DNA from: Homalodisca vitripennis
Taxonomy: Eukaryota > Arthropoda > Insecta > Hemiptera > Cicadellidae
Assembly (NCBI RefSeq): GCF_021130785.1
Contig: NC_060210.1
Location: 183,798,001 to 183,862,000, forward strand
Direction of reading: 5' to 3'
Length of the DNA: 64,000 nucleotides
The position numbers and the translations under genes are program-made. Each line of letters starts with the position of its first letter. The stretch's first letter is position 1. The notes beneath the pieces were generated by a model. It had not been told where the DNA came from, made no database searches, and saw only the letters and a program-made list of their open reading frames with translations. Positions 12,091 to 23,545 of this stretch are shown here, piece by piece.

Positions 12091-13409
12091 AACCAATTCG
12101 TTCATTATATTATTTATTTATAACAATTAATAATATAAATTAATTTACAAAAGCCATATACTAAAGTTTATAATTCATTCAATATGTCACCCCTAACACG
12201 TCGGAACACGATTGCGGTGAAGTTACACTCCAATTAAATTTTTATAATTTTAATACTAACATAAAAACATACATAAAAAATTTTTGTTTAAAATAATAGT
12301 GAGCTGAAACGTACCTTAGATTTTTAATCCCGCTGATTTTCCATCCCACAGATGTACACCTTTATTAGCGTACCACCACGGTTCCATGACATCGAATTGA
12401 TTTCTATCTCGCAGACTTACACACTTGTTAAGTTACAATCCCGTAGACGTTAACTACCATAAGTTAGCCATTTCACAGATATAAAAAGTCGCAAATTTGT
12501 GTCTAACAGTCAATATTTACAGTAAAACATTTTAATAAATTTTAATTATCAATTTTATTTTATCAATTTTAAAATCAAATTACGTGATTGTGAATATTAA
12601 ACTGTGAATTAATTAGTTTTTAATTTTCTTAATTACCCTGGAATGTATTAATGTATCCTGGAAATATGTTTTACTGTGAAAAAACTATAAAACAAGATGC
12701 GATGAATATGATTTTCCTTTTAATTACTTTTCCCTCCTTCAATCATCTTCATGTTCTCGTTACTTCTCTTGAAATTTTTTTAATAAATAATTATTCTCTG
12801 AAACAAAGCTTACTGTAATGTTATAAATAAGTGACTTCTATGCTTCTAACTCTAAAGAGATGAGCAATTCTTTTCTCTAGCATTGTTTTCTATATTGATG
12901 AAATACACTTCTTTTACGATTTAAGGATTATTTGAGCCTTTGTTAATTTCATAGAGATCATGGCGTTTTGAATTTACTTACAAAAAAATTACTATTCATG
13001 TTTTAAATAATACAAAACAGATAAAAAATATTCTACTCGTATTCGTCTACCTCTCCCTGAAATATATTTTTAGGTGGATGCCAGTGTAAATTTTGTAAAT
13101 GTAAGTAAACATATTTTTCTCTGCGACGGAATTAGCGTAACGTTAAATATTATAACTACAAATAAGAACTAATAGAAAACACAATTATGTTTATTATATT
13201 ACGTGTAAAATGAATTTAATTCTATAAACCCCCTACAATCATTAATATTATGCCTTTTTTGTTTCTTAAAAATTGATTTTCCTTTAAGTAAACAACTGTA
13301 GGGGAAAAAACTCATAAAATATTCGCTTGTTTAATTGCACAAAAGAATATAATTTAAGAATATAGCGGAAGCTATAAGCTGAGTTCAATGTAGATATCGA
13401 TTTAATAGT
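12091..13409. other. AT-rich stretch with a faint short-period repeat
   Basis: Near 12,350-12,490 the phrase (t)c(c)cacagatgtacacc returns in degraded form at about 12,408, 12,446 and 12,472, perhaps an old tandem repeat. No gene is seen. Confidence 0.4.
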
Positions 13410-13550
13410 ACATAATGTACTCTTATCAGCTGTTCTGTCGCCGCCGCGCCGGAACTACATAGAGACGATAGTACTCAGTCATGGCTTGTAAACTTCGATA
13501 ATACCGTCTCTATCTCGGTCTAGGGTACCTGGGGAGGAACATATCTATAG
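13410..13550. other. GC-rich island
   Basis: Positions 13,430-13,460 (gtcgccgccgcgccggaac) are the most CpG-rich in the left half of the window. Positions 13,459-13,470 and 13,497-13,509 hold cata-gagacgatag and ataccgtctctat, a short inverted pair. No frame or splice pair identifies an exon. It could be a transposon end or a regulatory patch. Confidence 0.35.
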
Positions 13551-13713
13551 ATATAATGTGAAATAGTATAAGAGTATGTGGTAAGTATTACCACATTTCA
13601 TTTTTAAGATTTAGTCTTCCCACTTTTATACTAAAGTGAACCTCTCATTGTTGCATCTTTATCATACTGAATGTCGATCATAGGATACGATTTGCTTGTT
13701 TGTGTTGAATATA

Positions 13714-13902
13714 TTAACACAGTTTACCCTGAATAAACTGGTCCGTAAAGGGATAAACAAAGGTACGAGTACTATTGCCAAGAGACACTACTGTTTCGGT
13801 CTTCCTCGATCTCCTCAGCTGGACGTGAACTGGAGTTTCTAGAAGTAAAGTCTGTGGCAATGTCAGATACAGTCGCTGCACTGTGAAATGAAATAGTGCC
13901 AA
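13714..13902 (-). repeat. Decayed Rep-A related segment
   Basis: The stretch with ggacgtgaactggagtttct, then agaagtaaagtctgtgg and caatgtcagata parallels 14,972-15,022 (ggacgctgactacggatcat, aggagtaaagtctgtgac, agcgtcagatatc). So the 115 bp array is flanked on both sides by related sequence. The 62-codon minus frame here is probably incidental. Confidence 0.45.
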
Positions 13903-13980
13903 AAAGAAAATTACATTACAGCTAATATTATTATGTAAGGAGTAGAAGTTTATGAAATTAATAAGTAGTTGTATAATGAA

Positions 13981-14905
13981 GATTTGTATCTGAAACCTCC
14001 CTATAGCAGTGGTTAATTCAGCTTAATTGTGCACCTGATGATAAATGTGAACAATTCTTCATCTAGATTACTGTTTGATTCTGCAGTCTAGGTATAGATT
14101 TGTATCTAAAACATCCAGACGTCAGTGGTGAATTCACCTTAATTGTGCACCTGATGAGAATTGTGAACGCCCTCTTCATCTAGATTACTGTTTATTCTGC
14201 AATCTAGATGTAGATTTGTATCTAAAACATCCAGACGTCAGTGGTGAACTCATCTTAATTATGCACCTGATGAGAATTGTGAACGCCTCTTCATCTAGAT
14301 TACTGTTGATTCTGCAATCTAGATGTAGATTTGTATCTAAAACATCCAGTCGTCAGTGGTGAATTCATCTTAATTGTGCACCTGATGATAAATGTGAACA
14401 ATTCTTCATGTAGATTACTGTTTATTCTGCAATCTAGATGTAGATTTGTATCTAAAACATCCAGACGTCAGTGGTGAATTCATCTTAATTATGCACCTGA
14501 TGAGAATTGTGAACGCCTCTTCATCTAGATTAATGTTGATTCTGCAATCTAGATGTAGATTTGTATCTAAAACATCCAGACGTCAGTGGTGAATTCATCT
14601 TAATTATGCACCTGATGAGAATTGTAAACACCTCTTCATCTAGATTACTGTAGATTCTGCAATCTGGATGTAGATTTGTATCTAAAACATCCAGACGTCA
14701 GTGGTGAATTCATCTTAATTATGCACCTGATGAGAATTGTGAACGCCTCTTCATCTAGATTACTGTTGATTCTGCAATCTAGATGTAGATTTGTATCTAA
14801 AACATCCAGACTTCAATGGTGAATTCAGCTTAATTGTGCACCTGATGAGAATTGTGAACACCTCTTCATCTAGATTACTGTTGATTCTGCAATCTAGGTG
14901 TCTCT
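13981..14905 (+). repeat. 115-116 bp tandem array, eight copies
   Basis: gatttgtatct recurs at 13,981, 14,097, 14,213, 14,328, 14,443, 14,558, 14,673 and 14,788. That is two steps of 116 bp and then steps of 115 bp. Units share aaaacatccagacgtcagtg, gtgaattcatcttaattatg, cacctgatgagaattgtgaa and cttcatctagattactg. The first unit is the most diverged. Each unit contains the half-site pair tctagatt / aatctaga. The sequence matches the end of Rep-A (see 14,820-15,040 and 42,330-42,430). Confidence 0.97.
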
Positions 14906-15040
14906 GATTTTGAACGATACAACAGTTTATTTTGATCATTGTCTTTAATAACTCGTTTTGAATCCCTGCAGGCGGACGCTGACTACGGATCATAGGAGTA
15001 AAGTCTGTGACAGCGTCAGATATCACACGCTACAATAAGC
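14906..15040 (-). repeat. Rep-A dispersed repeat, continuation of the 115 bp array
   Basis: aatctaggtgtctctgattt, followed by a purine/pyrimidine stretch and the end agcgtcagatatc, parallels 4,240-4,390 in the left arm (tagtctaggtgtctctgatg). In reverse it parallels 56,880-57,030 in the right arm. The minus-strand 88-codon frame here (14,760-15,026) crosses the tandem array and is not considered a gene. Confidence 0.7.
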
Positions 15041-16191
15041 GAAAGGAAAGAAAAAAACCTACTGAAAAGATCCAGAACTCAAAATTCACACCCGTAAGTA
15101 TTACCCAATTGGTGATTACAAGTGGTTTCAATATAGCGGTGGCGCACACTATATTGCAAGATTTTTTAAATTGTAATTGCAAGCATTGAATAGCTAACCC
15201 TGTATTCCATCACCGAGTGCACAGTTGTAACTCGTTAGGTAAGATGATTTTGGCCTTAGTAATGGGTTTTCAACATTATGTCAAGAATAATCCTGTTTTC
15301 ATGGCTTCATGGGGGGGGGCTTCAAGGCTTTTATGGGGGGTTTCAGGGTACTATCCATTGTTATTATTCTGAGACAAATACCAGGGAATAAATTCCTCAT
15401 TACTTTTTTGTCTTGATATGACATTAGTCTACCAACAAATTTCATCTTATCTCTGGGCAATGTTCTTCTCAGTTTTATCGCCATTGTTTACTTTCAGCAG
15501 TTGCTTTACAGTTGGAGGTAGTACTAATTTTCTTGGCTACACCCAATAAAATAACGATTCCAGTTAATTATGAAAGGAGCTCTTCGTTGGGTATTATTAT
15601 TGATAGTAAGAAGTTTTAAATGGAGAAAGCAGACAGATCATGTTGCTTGAAGAACAAAACCTTTAAATACAGAGTTGTGGTGTTTAAGTGTTTGTTTTTG
15701 ATTATATAAAATAGAGAGTTTATAAGTTAAGAAAATGGTTTTATTTATGATTAATTCCCTTATAAGGGATGTTTGAAAAAAAAATTGGCAGTAAAACTAA
15801 AGGGCTGAATATCTGCAGGATAAAGGTAACAAGATGAGGTGAGGCAATTGAGGAGTATTGGAGTTGATATTGAGGGAAGTACTTTCGACTTCTACTGTTT
15901 GATACTTTCTTCCACACCGTTTCAGCTGTTACGATTCCATTGATACTTAAGTGGACTATTTCCATCTCCGCATGTTGTACCTTATGGTAATAAAATTATA
16001 TATCACATATATGTTAACTTATGAATATGATCCATGATTTTTTAAACTCCTTACATAGACAAAATAATAATAAAATTTAAGATTGGGTTGAAATTTAAAT
16101 TTAGAAATTGTTTTGCTATATTATAGGAGTAGTGGGGCAAAATTTGTTATACTATACTTATCTCTGAGGCTAATTTGAAGTATAAATACAA

Positions 16192-16204
<13 letters not shown>
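15041..16204. other. Stretch without a recognised gene
   Basis: There is a G9 run at 15,311-15,319 followed by a second G-rich patch at 15,336. Minus frames of 61 and 74 codons (15,299-15,484; 15,741-15,965) show no known motif. Nothing else is identified. Confidence 0.45.

Positions 16205-16235
<31 letters not shown>
16193..16235. repeat. (TA)n/(TG)n compound microsatellite
   Basis: A short TA run passes directly into about 14 TG dinucleotides. Confidence 0.97.
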
Positions 16236-16237
<2 letters not shown>

Positions 16238-16639
16238 TTATTTTATTATTAATTTTTTATTATTATTATGTCCTGAAATTATGTTATATAATATCCATTT
16301 GTAACATAATACGTATTTATGTCTGAGAAATTTTGTAAATAAATACATTTATTTATTTATGTACAGTATCCAATTAAATATTTTTTATTTCATATTTTAT
16401 TGCTGTCTTCAAAATGCCCTAATTATAATCTGTTTTCACAAAATTTGAATTACATGTTTACCTAATGTCAGTACTCTCAGTTATTTAACTTATGTAAACA
16501 AAGTTAAGTGTTAAAGAGCTTTCTTTTCATGGAACAAAACGGGTTAAAATTATGCTACGTCTGTGTTTATGGTATTATAATTAAACATTACCAGTTTTTA
16601 TGTCAAGTAAATAAACAATGCTTAATTTATTAGGACTAT

Positions 16640-17050
16640 CTAACACGTAATATTAATGAAAGTACGCCGGTGTTGAACTCCAGTTAAATTTCCTCTTAGT
16701 GCAGCGTCTGAAAATTGGCACTGTCGCAAACTTGACTCCTGGAATTTGGATTTATATTGGTTCTGAAGAGATAAAAAAAATGTCCACGTCGAAGAAGCTC
16801 GAACCGAAATATTTGCACCCCTTTGACATCAAAGAAACTCAGTCTACAAAATATAGTGTATTCTAGATAAAGAGGTACACCCGTTGTTTCACCAGGTGCA
16901 CCACTAAGTGTACTACGATGCTTCTGACACGATCTCAAGGTCACGATGAAAGCAACCGGGTTGAACATACGGTGGGAAAGATTAATTCAAATCAAATACT
17001 GAGCTGAGCTCCAGCTCACCTACCTCTTAGTGTACATTCTAAGATGTAAG
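16640..17050 (+). repeat. Rep-A dispersed repeat, plus orientation
   Basis: cctcttagtgcagcgtctga, cttgactcctggaatttgg, tttgacatcaaagaaactc and caggtgcaccactaag appear in the same order as 56,880-57,090 (cctcttagtgaagcatct, cttgactcctggaatctggg, ttttgacatcacagaaatc). A second, decayed cctcttagtg occurs at 17,021, so the copy may be bounded by repeats. The 90-codon minus frame within it has no known similarity. Confidence 0.75.
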
Positions 17051-19304
17051 CATGGACTCATAATTTTGCAACATTAATCTGTAAACTTTGAATAAATATT
17101 GAGCATTGGGACGTTCAGTTTAAAGTTTTAAAAGAGTGAGTGTAAGTTTTGAAACACGTGATTTCACCAAGACCCTATTATTACTGACAGTTAGATTGCG
17201 TATAAATCAGATGTTTTTAATATTTTAATCACGGTTTACAAACCTAATCTAGAATAAAAATGAACAAACATGTTTTAACGAAAAGCAGAAAACTCTAAAA
17301 TCACTTACGATTGTATTAAGCTTCCGAAATATATATGGAATGTTCAAATATGTGGCAAAATATTTTCACACATGCTTAGATCCAATTAAACAAAACCTAC
17401 TTTCATACACTATTGGGTATTTCCCAACGTTTAGCTCACGTTCGTCTGTCTGTATTTCAATTTAAAACAATCATAACTGAAGAACCTTTTATGTTACGGC
17501 GATTAGGTTTATCTTATGTGTGTAATGTCTTATCAAGATATGACTATTGAAAGAAGTCATAGTTTTTGAACATTAGTTCAAAACAGTGGATTGCATATGA
17601 GTAGCTGTTCAGTTTTAATTAGAGATACGCCGCCGGACTAAACAAACCATTAAAAATATCCATAAATCCTGATTTGTGAGCTGGTAAGTATGAAGTACAT
17701 TGTGTAATTCTGTAAGAAATTCCTTTGAGTGGAAGCCATGCAGCTTTATCTATAATGGATGTATAAGAACAAGCTGTTGCCTACAAACTTGGACATCCCT
17801 TCCCGACCAGTAACTACTCCGTCTTCGTTTACCGCACAGTCAGACATGGTGTTAATTAGAGGGGTGAAGTTAGGAAGTTTTAGGAAATATGTATGTATAA
17901 TAAAACATTTATTGATGATTCCACCCCAAACATAATATTTCAACACACTACAATTTGAATTAAACTATTTACACCACACCACGTGTTACATAACAGGCTT
18001 TGCAGAGGCTGTTTTCAAAATTCCAATTATGCCACATGTGTTATTATGTCACTAGTTAAAATTTCATATCATTGTACTCAGTTTATTTACAAAGTTGACC
18101 ATTATCAAATTTTTCGTTGCTATCATGTCTACCCGAAAACACAAATGTAAACATGTTTCCTATCGCTCACCCAAATGCTATGGAGTGATTTGCACTAATA
18201 TTGCACTCTATTTTTCGTATATAGACTCTAAGCTACCTACAAAAATTAAAGTCTATAGGTTAGTTGGTTTTATAGATATTGTGAGGGCAGGCTGAGACAG
18301 AAAAATACAATTTGTCCATTCCAGTGATTCGCTAACGGTTAGTGAATAGTAACAAGACATCTTTATGTAAACTTATTAATAGTAATTGATTTAATAAATA
18401 AAAGTAAATAATGTAATTTAGTTTGAAATAAAAAAGTGCCTAAATACTTTTGGTCATAGTATTATTCGAGGTCTCATTTTCATTAAGTGATTATTATGCA
18501 TACAAACTCTTTTTTAGTTTATCGTGCAAATCATATATTTTTTAATATTTTATCGATTAACCACATAAAAGTTGTACATTTTCTGAAGAATGTATAACAG
18601 TATTTAAAATAAACATAAGGGTTCAAATTTATACTTATCATATTTTTAAATTTTAACATCTCCTATGATTTACAACTAAAAATAAGATCATAACAGAAAG
18701 ACGGAAATTAAGGTTTGCAGCCCATTTTAGATTTCATTAATGCGCAGCAAATAGTTATATTTATATTATGGTTATTTTGTTCAATCATTATCAAAAACAT
18801 TTTTATACTTAATAAAAAAGAATCTTTATTCGTTAATTTACGTACGTTATAATTAAATAATAAAAAATATGCTGAAACATTTTGTATAGTAATTTACGAG
18901 CAGGCAAAATAAAACAAATAAAATCATGACTTGACTTGACTGTGATCAGAATTTCATCAAGGAATGTTCTCTCAGTAAAATCTCACGAAAATCTTGTGTG
19001 TAAATTTAATTTGGTTGGAGCAACAATACGTGAAAGGAATATATACAAATATAACCGGTATTTGTGAGACTTACGGATTGATGTTACAAGTGTTTTACAT
19101 TAAAGCATACTACTGGAAATATTTAAATCACCTGTACATATACGTTTGGTAATTAAAAAATAAAAATTATTTTAAATAGAACAAGCATCAATAAACAAAA
19201 CCAGATGCAGCAATTTTTTATTTTATGTTAATATATTTTTACAGGTTTGCGAAAAACGTAACAAATAATGTTTTTAAATAAAAATCAGAAAATATCAATG
19301 CATA
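17051..19304. other. AT-rich stretch, no gene called
   Basis: Positions 17,425-17,550 (cgtctgtctgtatttcaa followed by decayed text) resemble degraded transposon flanks common in insect genomes, but identification is not possible by eye. Frames of 66 codons at 17,746-17,946 and 18,095-18,295 have no recognisable features. Confidence 0.45.
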
Positions 19305-19364
19305 GTCGGACTCTCGGCGGAACAATTACTTTTTTATGGTTGAATGTTTATTGAAATTAAATAA
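19305..19364 (+). mobile_element. SINE 3' fragment (no head)
   Basis: gactctcggcggaacaatta, ctttttTatggttgaatg and tttattgaaatta align with 19,563-19,613 of the SINE downstream. The tRNA-like 5' part is missing or unrecognisable, so this is a 5'-truncated or old copy. The two copies lie about 255 bp apart in the same orientation. Confidence 0.75.
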
Positions 19365-19509
19365 GGCTATTGCCATTTATACAATTTAATGTAAATAAAA
19401 GTCTTTTGACAGGTATTTGGTCTTCGGAAAATATGTTAGTTTGCTTATTTAAACGCATACGTGACAGATACGGCCAAATACAAAATAATTGAATCGGAAA
19501 AAAGTAAGC

Positions 19510-19606
19510 GCTCTGTGGTGTAATGGTAGCACATTCACCCGGCAAGTGAGAAATCCGGGTTCGACTCCCGGCGGAGCAAGTACTTTTTGTGATTCAATGT
19601 CTATTG

Positions 19607-19650
<44 letters not shown>
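19510..19650 (+). mobile_element. tRNA-derived SINE with (TA)n tail
   Basis: Positions 19,510-19,578 fold as a tRNA. The acceptor pairs gctctg with cggagc, there is a short D arm, the A box is tggtgtaatgg (19,516-19,526), an anticodon stem ttcac/gtgag is present, and T stem ccggg/cccgg holds the B box ggttcgactcc (19,558-19,568). The acceptor has only six good pairs. The anticodon loop ccggcaa has C where nearly all tRNAs have U33, so a working tRNA is unlikely. The head is closest in feel to the tRNA-Gly/Glu type. A 30 bp body with attcaatgtctattgaaat and a (TA)n tail (about 19,611-19,650) follow. The partial copy at 19,305 shares body but not head, which supports a SINE over a tRNA gene. 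Confidence 0.75.
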
Positions 19651-19652
<2 letters not shown>

Positions 19653-21994
19653 AAAACAGCTACTAAAGACAGTACAAAGACACATATATTATAGCTCTAA
19701 TAATTATTACCTTTTTCCGTTGCTATCGACATGAATTCTGAAGGTTATTGTTTATAAATAGTTAGTTTTTATACGTCTAAAGGCACAAAGGAACAAGCCA
19801 AATTTTAATATGACTTCTGTAGTTGTAGCTCGACTGGTTAGTTGTTTTTTAACTTGTGTATCTGATATATTTTAAACGACAGTAAATGCCATCCTTTGTA
19901 AGAGAATTTATTAACTCATTACTATAATTTCCGATCCTAATACTGGTATATACTTCTATATGTAAGTCATACATAAAGTTGGTTTACTGTAAAAAAGCCT
20001 AAGAAACCTGAGTCTTTCAAAATAAATTTTTATTCTAACAACGAATTAGAAACTCAAAGAGAAAACAGAGATATAAACATTTGTTTATAATGCAATGAAT
20101 GGTAAATAGAATAACACTAACCCTAGTCACGCTGCTTTCTTAAAACGGATTGATATTGATTCTACACAATCCTGTGTTTGTAAAATAAAGTAAACGGTGA
20201 ATGATCAGGCAATAGTCCATGAGAGGCTTTCGGTTAGAGGAGAAATTCAATTAAAGGAAAGTCTGCCTTACAACGGATTTATTATTCGGTACGCAATCCT
20301 TCGCTGGAATCGAAAAATAGAGCTCTTGCCTTTTTATTCAGCCTATACATAAACCACAGGCAACCCTGATTTATTTCTTTAATATTTATAACGGAATTCC
20401 GAGTGTCAGGTAATGTTGTGAATTGAATTATTTCATAAGATTTATCAAAGTTGTTTGAACACAATAGTAGCCTACTAATTATGTATGTGCATTGAACTGT
20501 TATACTATTCTGTAATAACATTCTATAAAATTATTATTCTGTAAAACATTTTGATTTATGATATTATTTTGTTCGTCTAAACGTGTCATTAGTTTATCTT
20601 AAAACCAGTGCACAATGGAAACACTCATATATTACTTACTACAAATTTCTTCATGCAATATTAATCACCTAAGTCTTAATAGGCGTAAAATGAATGTTAT
20701 TTATTACACGTTACTTTAATGTTTGCTAATGTAAGACATACAATAAAATATAAGGTCAAATACTTGTAATTAATAATTGTAAAAACAACGGAATGCGGAA
20801 AAGGTAAATTAATTAATTAAATAAATGCATAGTTTTCCTGACTTTTGTATAATCTGTGTATTCGTCTGTATAAAAGGTTACAATTTCGGACCTCTATATT
20901 TGAGTCTCGTAAACTGGTGATTATCTTTCAATAACACTTAACAACTTTAAATTATAAAAAAAATAAAGTTATTATTTAAAATAACGTTAAACAAATAATA
21001 TATTTACTATATAAAAGTCAAACCTATAAAGAAACTATATAACCTATTATAATCATAAAATTCCAAAACATTTAATACTTCAATTACAATCTTTAAAAAT
21101 ATCCATAGAGAAGACATCTGGTTTACGTCAGTTCGAGATAAAAGATGCCAATCTGCAGGATGACAAGATGACACGAAGATGACAAGACAACAATGTTCCA
21201 CCGGCAAAATTTTCAGACAAGTAAGTAAGATCGGTTTTCTAATCATGGCTAACTTTCTGACACCGAAACATGGCATCTTAACTTCATGCTTTTGTCAGTT
21301 TGAGGTTAAGTCTAAAAAACCTTACGAAATTACCTTAGGAGGACCGTAACGAGATTCATTAAAATAATCGTTAATGGTAAATGTTATTCCCTCGCGATTA
21401 TCGTAACAGTGTTATACGTAAAATAGTCGTCTACCTGAAGACCAAGTAAGAGAAAAATTAACGTTTATAAAAAATCCACTGACACAAGAAAAACCTAAAA
21501 CCTTCAAAGTAAAAACAATTTGACATTGCTACTACCATTCAGGAAAAGAGATCAGAAACATAGGAAGGTGCTGATCCCATTTATCTAGCAATTTCCTACC
21601 CATGTTCGAAAAGATGTTATCCACTTAAATTACACGTGGAAAACATTTTTACATATTATAAAAACGTTGCTAGGAAAGTATAATGTATATGATAGTCGTT
21701 TTCGTGGATAAGTTAGAGCTATATTCTTGTGATCTTTCTTTAAACATTGAAAAGTACTTGCGAAATTGTAATAAATTGCTAAATTGCAGAAGTAGCAATG
21801 AAATATAATGTAACTCATGTAACGTGTAACTTTCACCACAGAATAGCATGTAAGTATGATAGTAAACCAGTACACAATTTCCTCCATTTTATTGCCATGA
21901 CCTCAGCCGGTGATTTCTGTTTTATATAATGTAAATGAGTTAACGTTTTAAAATACGCACATGTTTTCACTTAGATCCAGAAGATGGACAAACC
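19651..21994. other. AT-rich stretch, no gene called
   Basis: Several frames of 60-90 codons exist (for example 21,007-21,276 minus) but none has a known motif, splice context or composition bias. Positions 21,110-21,200 contain a loose gatgacaaga repeat. Nothing else is seen. Confidence 0.45.
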
Positions 21995-22260
21995 CCTTAG
22001 TCACAAAAGGACCTTTTCGCTGCTTACGGAGTGACAAGATATTGAGGTTAGGTTAGATTGGGGGTAGGAGCCGGCTTCTGTAAAGATCTCATGAGGAGGG
22101 CTAATGGCCACTATCTCAGTAATGTCACCTTGGAAGAAGAGGTGGCTAGCTCTGATCCAGCCACTTCTAGTCAAAACGGGCAGGAGTGGCCGAAGAGAAT
22201 ATTCCCTTATGGTTAGCTTCACAAAAGCCTTTATCATTAGGAAGCCTCGCCCACTTTAAT
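21995..22260 (+). repeat. Rep-B dispersed repeat, copy 1
   Basis: The order cggagtgacaagatattga, gggggtaggagccg, gatctcatgaggagg, tctgatccagcc, caggagtggcc and aggaagcctcgcccac matches the copies at 28,405, 41,155 and 51,345. G+C is clearly above the local background. All four copies lie in the same orientation. A 78-codon minus frame across it is not conserved between copies. Confidence 0.85.
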
Positions 22261-22864
22261 AGCTATCTTGAACAGTAAAATAGACATGCAAACCAGCCAT
22301 GTTTACTCTAATATCTACATATTTTCTATTAGTTATGTGCAGTTTGGTTTTTGTTGTACACATATGTTTACAGGAAGGCAAAAGTGTCACATAGCACGCT
22401 TAGACCATGAGGCTCAGTCGATAAGGAAACATGGGATAGGATTCTAACTGAAAGCAAAACTATAAACTATTATTTTACATTTGAAACAGTTTTTGTACAT
22501 TTTAGGTAACGTTTTAAGATGGCAGCTGCACATAGCCAACTTTAACTTTAGAGTAAACTACATTTTAATGTTTGAGTGAGTAACGTTATTAGATGTGTTA
22601 TCTGTTTGTCTATTTTCTATAACAAAAAAAAAAAAAACAAATAAAATTAATTTAACACTGTGCTATACATTTTTGGGAAGAATTATCTGTAACACCAATG
22701 AAATAGTTATTCTTTCTGGAAACAACTTTATTGGTAAATTTATTATCTGTTATATATGTATTTTTTCCAATTTTAACAATATCAAAGTAGACTTGTTCCT
22801 CATAACTGTAGAAACACACATAAAACTGTTATGGCACAATTAAAAATAAAGGCACAATAAGTTT
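22261..22864. other. AT-rich stretch, nothing recognised
   Basis: The only notable item is an A14 run near 22,624-22,637, which could be the remnant tail of a retroposed sequence. Confidence 0.45.
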
Positions 22865-23095
22865 AAGATTCTCACTGTAAAGACGACATTGTTGTCATTC
22901 ATGACTCAAGTTCAGCAAACAAAGGCTATAATGAGCTGCAGTCGCGAGCATTCAGGTAACAACAATAAGGACTCATTCTGTACTTCACCAACAATTTCTC
23001 CCCATTGTCCACCGATACTGCTGGACTTGATATTCAAGCACTACAAACCAGAACCTAGATCTCAGGTTCATTGTACCCAATCGCGTAACTAAGTT
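22865..23095 (+). repeat. Rep-C dispersed repeat, copy 1
   Basis: ttgttgtcattcatgactc, taatgagctgcagt, ttcaggtaacaacaataagg and tacttcaccaacaatttctc match 53,268-53,390 in order and orientation. The 67-codon frame here is not preserved in the other copy, so this is treated as a non-coding repeat. Confidence 0.75.
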
Positions 23096-23324
23096 TTATT
23101 TATTGGGTGTAAATCAGTCAGGGGCATGATTCAAACCTAGGTAAACTAAATCTAAAGAATTTCGCTTGAATTGAAAGCCCTTAAACACATATATTCCCTG
23201 CAAAATTTGGTTGAAGGCTAAGAATTATATTATTGTTACATATTACTCATTATCAAAGTCTTATTGTCTTGGTTCATCCTTGGCTATTCACAGACGAGAT
23301 CTTTACTAAGATATCGTCAGCCTT

Positions 23325-23545
23325 TTACATGATAAAAACTAATTTTGGAGGCAATTGCAGGAACTGACATCGACGGTCGTGGGAGATAACTCTAGAGATG
23401 CCGAAGATGTCTGATACAGCTCTAATCTGTCCCCGATACACGCCCTCATGTCTCATCCACCGAAGTAACATGACAGACGTGTCTTCCAATATGATCCGAT
23501 TCTTGTCGGTAATGTGTATCGAATTTGGCTGACACAAAGCTATTG
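23325..23545 (-). other. Candidate coding exon or repeat island
   Basis: About 200 bp stand out for near-balanced base composition. One minus-strand frame stays open for 70 codons, including TDKNRIILEDTSVMLLRWM and RGQIRAVSDIFGISRV. In minus orientation tgtgtcag (plus 23,532-23,539) could act as acceptor and cat-gtaaaa (plus 23,324-23,331) as donor, which would leave the frame open across the exon. I do not recognise the product. A plus-strand frame is also partly open, so a non-coding GC-richer repeat remains possible. Confidence 0.25.

Noticed and set aside
10943..14905. CRISPR-like array
   Set aside because: The 166 bp and 115 bp units are whole tandem repeats with no unique spacers, and the genome is clearly eukaryotic.
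14760..15026. 88-codon minus frame
   Set aside because: It runs through the 115 bp tandem array and its Rep-A continuation, so it is a by-product of the repeat.
19510..19578. Functional tRNA gene
   Set aside because: The anticodon loop lacks U33, the acceptor stem is short, and a body plus tail shared with the partial copy at 19,305 points to a SINE.
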